Assembly (NCBI RefSeq): GCF_004152935.1
Contig: NZ_SETE01000001.1
Span: 806,001-870,000 of the forward strand
DNA from: Brumimicrobium glaciale
GTDB taxonomy: Bacteria; Bacteroidota; Bacteroidia; Flavobacteriales_D; Crocinitomicaceae
Direction: 5' to 3'
DNA: 64,000 nt
Part shown: positions 62,101 to 64,000 of the stretch, piece after piece
How the letters are laid out: each line of letters starts with the position of its first letter
Position numbering within the stretch: the first letter of the stretch is position 1
Translations under genes and position numbers: made by a program
Notes under the pieces: model-generated
What the model was told of the DNA's origin: nothing
Database searches by the model: none
What the model saw: the letters and a program-made list of their open reading frames with translations, nothing else

Positions 62101-63030
62101 GCTTTTGTTTGTGAAGGTGATGTTGTTAATCTAACAGTTACTGATGCGCCTTCAATTGTTTGGTCGCCAAATATTGATATTAATACGACCATCGGACAAA
62201 GTGTGATTATTTCAACAACAGTAAATAGATGGTATTATATTGATTTTACAAATCCGTGTGGAACAGTAAGGGATAGTGTTTACATTAGTATAATTGGGAC
62301 TTTTCCTAATGCAGGAAATGATACAATAGTATGTCCAAAAGATACCGTAAATCTTTGGGCTAGTGGAGGAGTAGCTTATGAATGGAAGCCTGCGGGTAGT
62401 GTGATTTCTCCAAACTCAGCTATCACCACTGCAGCACCAAACAATCCAACGGTTTACACTGTGTATATTACCGATGAGTACGGATGTGGTTCAAGCGCGA
62501 CTGTAAAAATTGATCATTTCCCGATTCCATACGTTAGTGCAAGTGCAGATTATTATGGATTTGTTGGAGATGAAGTACAATTAAACGCTAACAGCAATAA
62601 TCCTGGGAATGATTATTTGTGGTCGCCAGCTCAATATCTTTCATGCGTAGATTGTAAGAACACAATAGCCAAACCAAATGAGTCCATCACTTATACTGTC
62701 GTTTTTACTGACGAGAATGGTTGTTTAGCAACTGATGAGGTAAGCATTCATTTCGAAGGAATAATTTATGTACCCAATACATTCACTCCTGACGGCGACG
62801 GTATAAATGACTATTTCTCTATTGAAGGAGGGAATATTACAGAATTTCATTTACAGATCTTTGACCGATGGGGAGAATTAATCTTTGAGAGCTACGATTT
62901 GAATGGCGTTTGGAATGGAACCTACGGAAATAAGATTTGCCAAGACGGAACCTACGTTTGGAAAATCGTATATGAAGATGTCGCAAACAATAAGAAGGAA
63001 TTGGTTGGTCATGTTAACTTGTTGAGGTAG
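59146..63030 (+). CDS. Very large secreted protein with SBBP-like repeats, PKD domain and CHU_C C-terminus
   Basis: The 1294-residue exported protein starts MMTRLILLFLLLFSFAPIGFGQ (signal peptide; the second Met, at 59149, is an equally good start). The N-terminal domain (EPNRGQWDSQILYKLGLQKGDFFIEKDKFTYAL) is the DUF7948-like module often found before SBBP repeats. From about 220 to 700 come beta-propeller-type repeats of the pattern YIGGNGNETPNSIITNDQGELYILGTTAS...FPLSANAYQT. A PKD domain (NSENGDSYYWDFGDGNSS), several Ig-like modules, and the CHU_C tail (VPNTFTPDGDGINDYFSI, IFDRWGELIFES, GVWNGTYGN) follow. T9SS export to the cell surface is expected. Divergent from purF. Confidence 0.9.
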   Translation: MMTRLILLFLLLFSFAPIGFGQDGESWFEPNRGQWDSQILYKLGLQKGDFFIEKDKFTYALSDLGDVYHAAHEGEEVDEVKHHTIHSHFINSSWKGKVVESDSSTFYQNYFLGNDKSKWQSKVASFKSLRFIDFYPGIDMILEVLPENLKYSFEIKAGVDPSIIQIFHEGMEGLKVEEGRVEIQTRFGPIIEDGLHVWNVSDENKRRTVNTEFRRNQDTVSFYFPEGYDTTSTLIIDPSLTFSTFTGSTADNWGFTAAPDLAANLYAGGIVFGTGYPISTGAYDGTFNGGNGFYQIDIGISKFSSDGTNLMYSTYIGGNGNETPNSIITNDQGELYILGTTASTNFPLSANAYQTSHNGGSTTTQISISFNGTDIVLARLSSDGSALIASTLLGGSSNDGINVSGLNYNYGDVFRGEIILDQNGDVLITSTTQSNDFPIVNGFDNTIGGNQDAIVAKFNPNLTTLIWSTYLGGSADDAGYSIQVSSGNTIYVSGGTRSVNFPATGGHQTSYQGGAADGFLVELNATTSNLISGTYIGTSQYDQSFFVQLDLLDRVYVFGQTAGAMTISPGVYSNPNSGQFIRQYSTDLSTLNWSTLVGGGNGVVEISPTAFLVSNCNEIYYTGWGGETNQSIQATGSTSQGFPTTANAYQTVTNGNNFYIGVLSENAVALNYGTFMGGVASSSNHVDGGTSRFDKQGRIYHAVCAACQGNASGFTTTPGAYSETNNSSNCNLAAWKFDLGSMFSAMTFPDVPYCPDDTVFFVNNSENGDSYYWDFGDGNSSTATTPYNIYTSGGIYDVMLVVIDDDACFDSDTSYLSIEVGDFSGAVVIPPNQICPGEDYQFQSSGGTTYEWSPASFLDDPNISNPTATINTTTTFTVIITDSCGADTLSVTLEIFQNNSSAVSDIEICIGDTVVIWAEGGVDYNWTSTDPSSIVGPSNEDSLRISPNSNMTYTVDIITVQGCSLTEQVDVFVFQGPPQPIVRDTAFVCEGDVVNLTVTDAPSIVWSPNIDINTTIGQSVIISTTVNRWYYIDFTNPCGTVRDSVYISIIGTFPNAGNDTIVCPKDTVNLWASGGVAYEWKPAGSVISPNSAITTAAPNNPTVYTVYITDEYGCGSSATVKIDHFPIPYVSASADYYGFVGDEVQLNANSNNPGNDYLWSPAQYLSCVDCKNTIAKPNESITYTVVFTDENGCLATDEVSIHFEGIIYVPNTFTPDGDGINDYFSIEGGNITEFHLQIFDRWGELIFESYDLNGVWNGTYGNKICQDGTYVWKIVYEDVANNKKELVGHVNLLR

Positions 63031-63805
63031 GTGAAGTTTTGGATTCTACCTTGATTTTAATGGATTAAAACCTTCAAATTAATTGAATAATCTATTCGTC
63101 TCCAAAAAAAACATTCATTTGCAAAACCTTAGGAGTATATATTGATAAATTCACTCCGACAAGCACTGTGCAAGTCATTGCAAGACTTTTTCTCGGATTT
63201 TAATGTTAAAAATGTAAACGGTTGATTAGTAGATTGGTGTTCAGCTGGTGAGCTGCACTTTCAGCGCGTAGAAAACATCCTTAAATTTAGCAGGACGCGT
63301 TGCATCCTGCTGAATTGAGTTGGACTTTCAGCCCGAATAATCAACAATTTCTTTAGTCTGAAAATTCAGAAATACGCTGTAAAAAAGCAATTTAGCCCTC
63401 CTCTCCAAAAAGATTCCTCAATCATAAAAGCTTAGATCTTAGTGATTTTCAATATGAAAACCTCTGGGGTTATAGGGTCAAAAAGTGGATAAAGGGTTTA
63501 TACGGAGGATTTTTGTAGCATATAGTGACCATTTATAAATAGAGACAAGCATTTTTATAAATCAGCAATTCTCCAGCCTGAAAGGCTAAATTATTTCAAC
63601 CCAAGGCATCGCCATGGGTTTGAAATAACATAAAAAAATCCAACGCCTTGAAAAGGCAACTCAACAACCTTCATAATCCTTAACTCATAAAAGTTAGATA
63701 ACTATTCTCAAATTTGCTTAACCTACTTCCAACTTCATTTATCCACCATTTCCCATTCAATTATGGCTAAAATGTTTAGCTTTGTTAGAAAATAAAATAA
63801 AGCAG
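63031..63805. repeat. 775-base intergenic region with two inverted CTGAAAG/palindrome elements
   Basis: No gene is supported here. Element 1 (about 63253-63335) has TTTCAGCGCG and TTTCAGCCCG on either side of an AGCAGGA (63289-63295) / TCCTGCT (63305-63311) hairpin. Element 2 (about 63575-63660) has CCTGAAAGGC, the palindrome TTATTTCAACCCAAGGC / GCCATGGGTTTGAAATAA (63591-63628) and CCTTGAAAAGGC. Element 1 looks like a diverged reverse-orientation copy of element 2. Confidence 0.7.
63777..63784 (+). promoter_or_regulatory. -7 element of kbl
   Basis: TAGCTTTG matches TAnnTTTG and lies 21 nt before the ATG. Confidence 0.5.
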
Positions 63806-64000
63806 ATGTACGGAAATTTAAAAGATCATTTAGCAAAAGAATTAGAGCAAATTAAGGCCGATGGCGTTTACAAAAGAGAACGTGTAATTACTTCTCCACA
63901 AGGAGCGGAAGTAACTGTGAAAAGTGGAGATGAGGTAGTTATTATGTGTGCTAACAACTATTTAGGTTTGTCCTCGCATCCAGATGTTATTCAAGCTTCA
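63806..64000 (+). CDS. kbl: 2-amino-3-ketobutyrate CoA ligase (glycine C-acetyltransferase), 5' part
   Basis: The open frame runs off the right edge after 65 codons (MYGNLKDHLAKELEQIKADG...NNYLGLSSHPDVIQAS). The N-terminal pattern (LKDHLAKELEQIKADGVYKRERVITSPQG and CANNYLGLSSHPDVI) is that of the pyridoxal-phosphate alpha-oxoamine synthase family, closest to Kbl, which completes threonine breakdown to glycine and acetyl-CoA together with threonine dehydrogenase. The Lys of the PLP site lies outside the window. The ATG has a perfect -7 element 21 nt upstream. BioF or SPT-type relatives cannot be fully excluded from 65 residues, but the ANNYLGLSSHPDV wording favours Kbl. Confidence 0.88.
   Translation, partial: MYGNLKDHLAKELEQIKADGVYKRERVITSPQGAEVTVKSGDEVVIMCANNYLGLSSHPDVIQAS

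Noticed and set aside
63241-63660. Rho-independent terminators in the gap before kbl
   Set aside because: The hairpins lack a following T-run and their layout fits a dispersed repeat better.

Overview
The window is a chromosomal segment of a low-GC member of the Bacteroidota, most likely Flavobacteriales (Fluviicola/Crocinitomicaceae-like; the genus is a guess). The evidence is: three very large exported proteins ending in the gliding-motility/type IX secretion C-terminal module (CHU_C, 'FTPDGDG...RWG...GTY'); TAnnTTTG -7 promoter elements in front of many genes with no Shine-Dalgarno-like tracts; a LytTR regulator paired with a propeller sensor kinase; an RND pump fused to its outer-membrane channel; and the fused long form of DsbD. 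No tRNA, rRNA, CRISPR array, transposase or phage gene was found. The replicon looks like ordinary core genome with unusually repeat-rich spacers.

Layout. 1-8 kb: tRNA hydroxylase trhO, a lipoprotein, a PurL homologue that has lost its N-terminal catalytic motifs, a small conserved protein, dsbD and carA. 8-14 kb: enolase, the first secreted adhesin-like protein and phosphoglycerate kinase. 14-20 kb: recQ, an arsenite methyltransferase with no ars operon, an M20 amidohydrolase and a metallo-beta-lactamase-fold hydrolase. 20-26 kb: a helical-repeat protein, a small lipoprotein and a two-component pair (Reg_prop/Y_Y_Y/His_kinase sensor plus LytTR regulator). 26-33 kb: alpha/beta hydrolase, Xaa-Pro aminopeptidase, a flippase and an aldehyde dehydrogenase. 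33-38.6 kb: nadC operon, a lipoprotein/propeller pair and rnhB. 38.7-47.7 kb: a metal-resistance island made of an OmpR-type response regulator, sensor kinase, CzcA-TolC fusion, lipoprotein adaptor and a small histidine-containing membrane protein. 47.7-52 kb: DUF255 thioredoxin-fold protein, LEA-type lipoprotein and an M20 dipeptidase. 52-63 kb: second and third CHU_C secreted proteins flanking a purF / orphan sensor kinase / gpmI operon. The window ends inside a 2-amino-3-ketobutyrate CoA ligase gene (kbl).

How genes work together. The clearest regulatory circuit is the metal island: the promoter of the response-regulator gene and the promoter of the pump operon each carry a CTTAAG-N5-(C/T)TTAAG tandem box at the same distance (about 33-34 bp) from a -7 element, which predicts that the regulator controls itself and the pump. 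A 10 x 14-bp tandem repeat sits between the two transcription units. Three glycolytic enzymes (eno, pgk, gpmI) are present but in separate units.

Most unusual. (1) The PurL-like protein with degraded N-terminal AIRS half and intact C-terminal half. (2) The shared PmrA-like boxes. (3) The internal signal-peptide-like segment at the pump/channel fusion joint. (4) Three genes with exactly TTTG-N4-ATG spacing, suggesting leaderless transcripts. (5) Several families of dispersed palindromic or simple repeats, some of which run into the stop codons of neighbouring genes. All family assignments come from reading motifs by eye. Comparisons with reference proteins are from memory and have not been checked by alignment.
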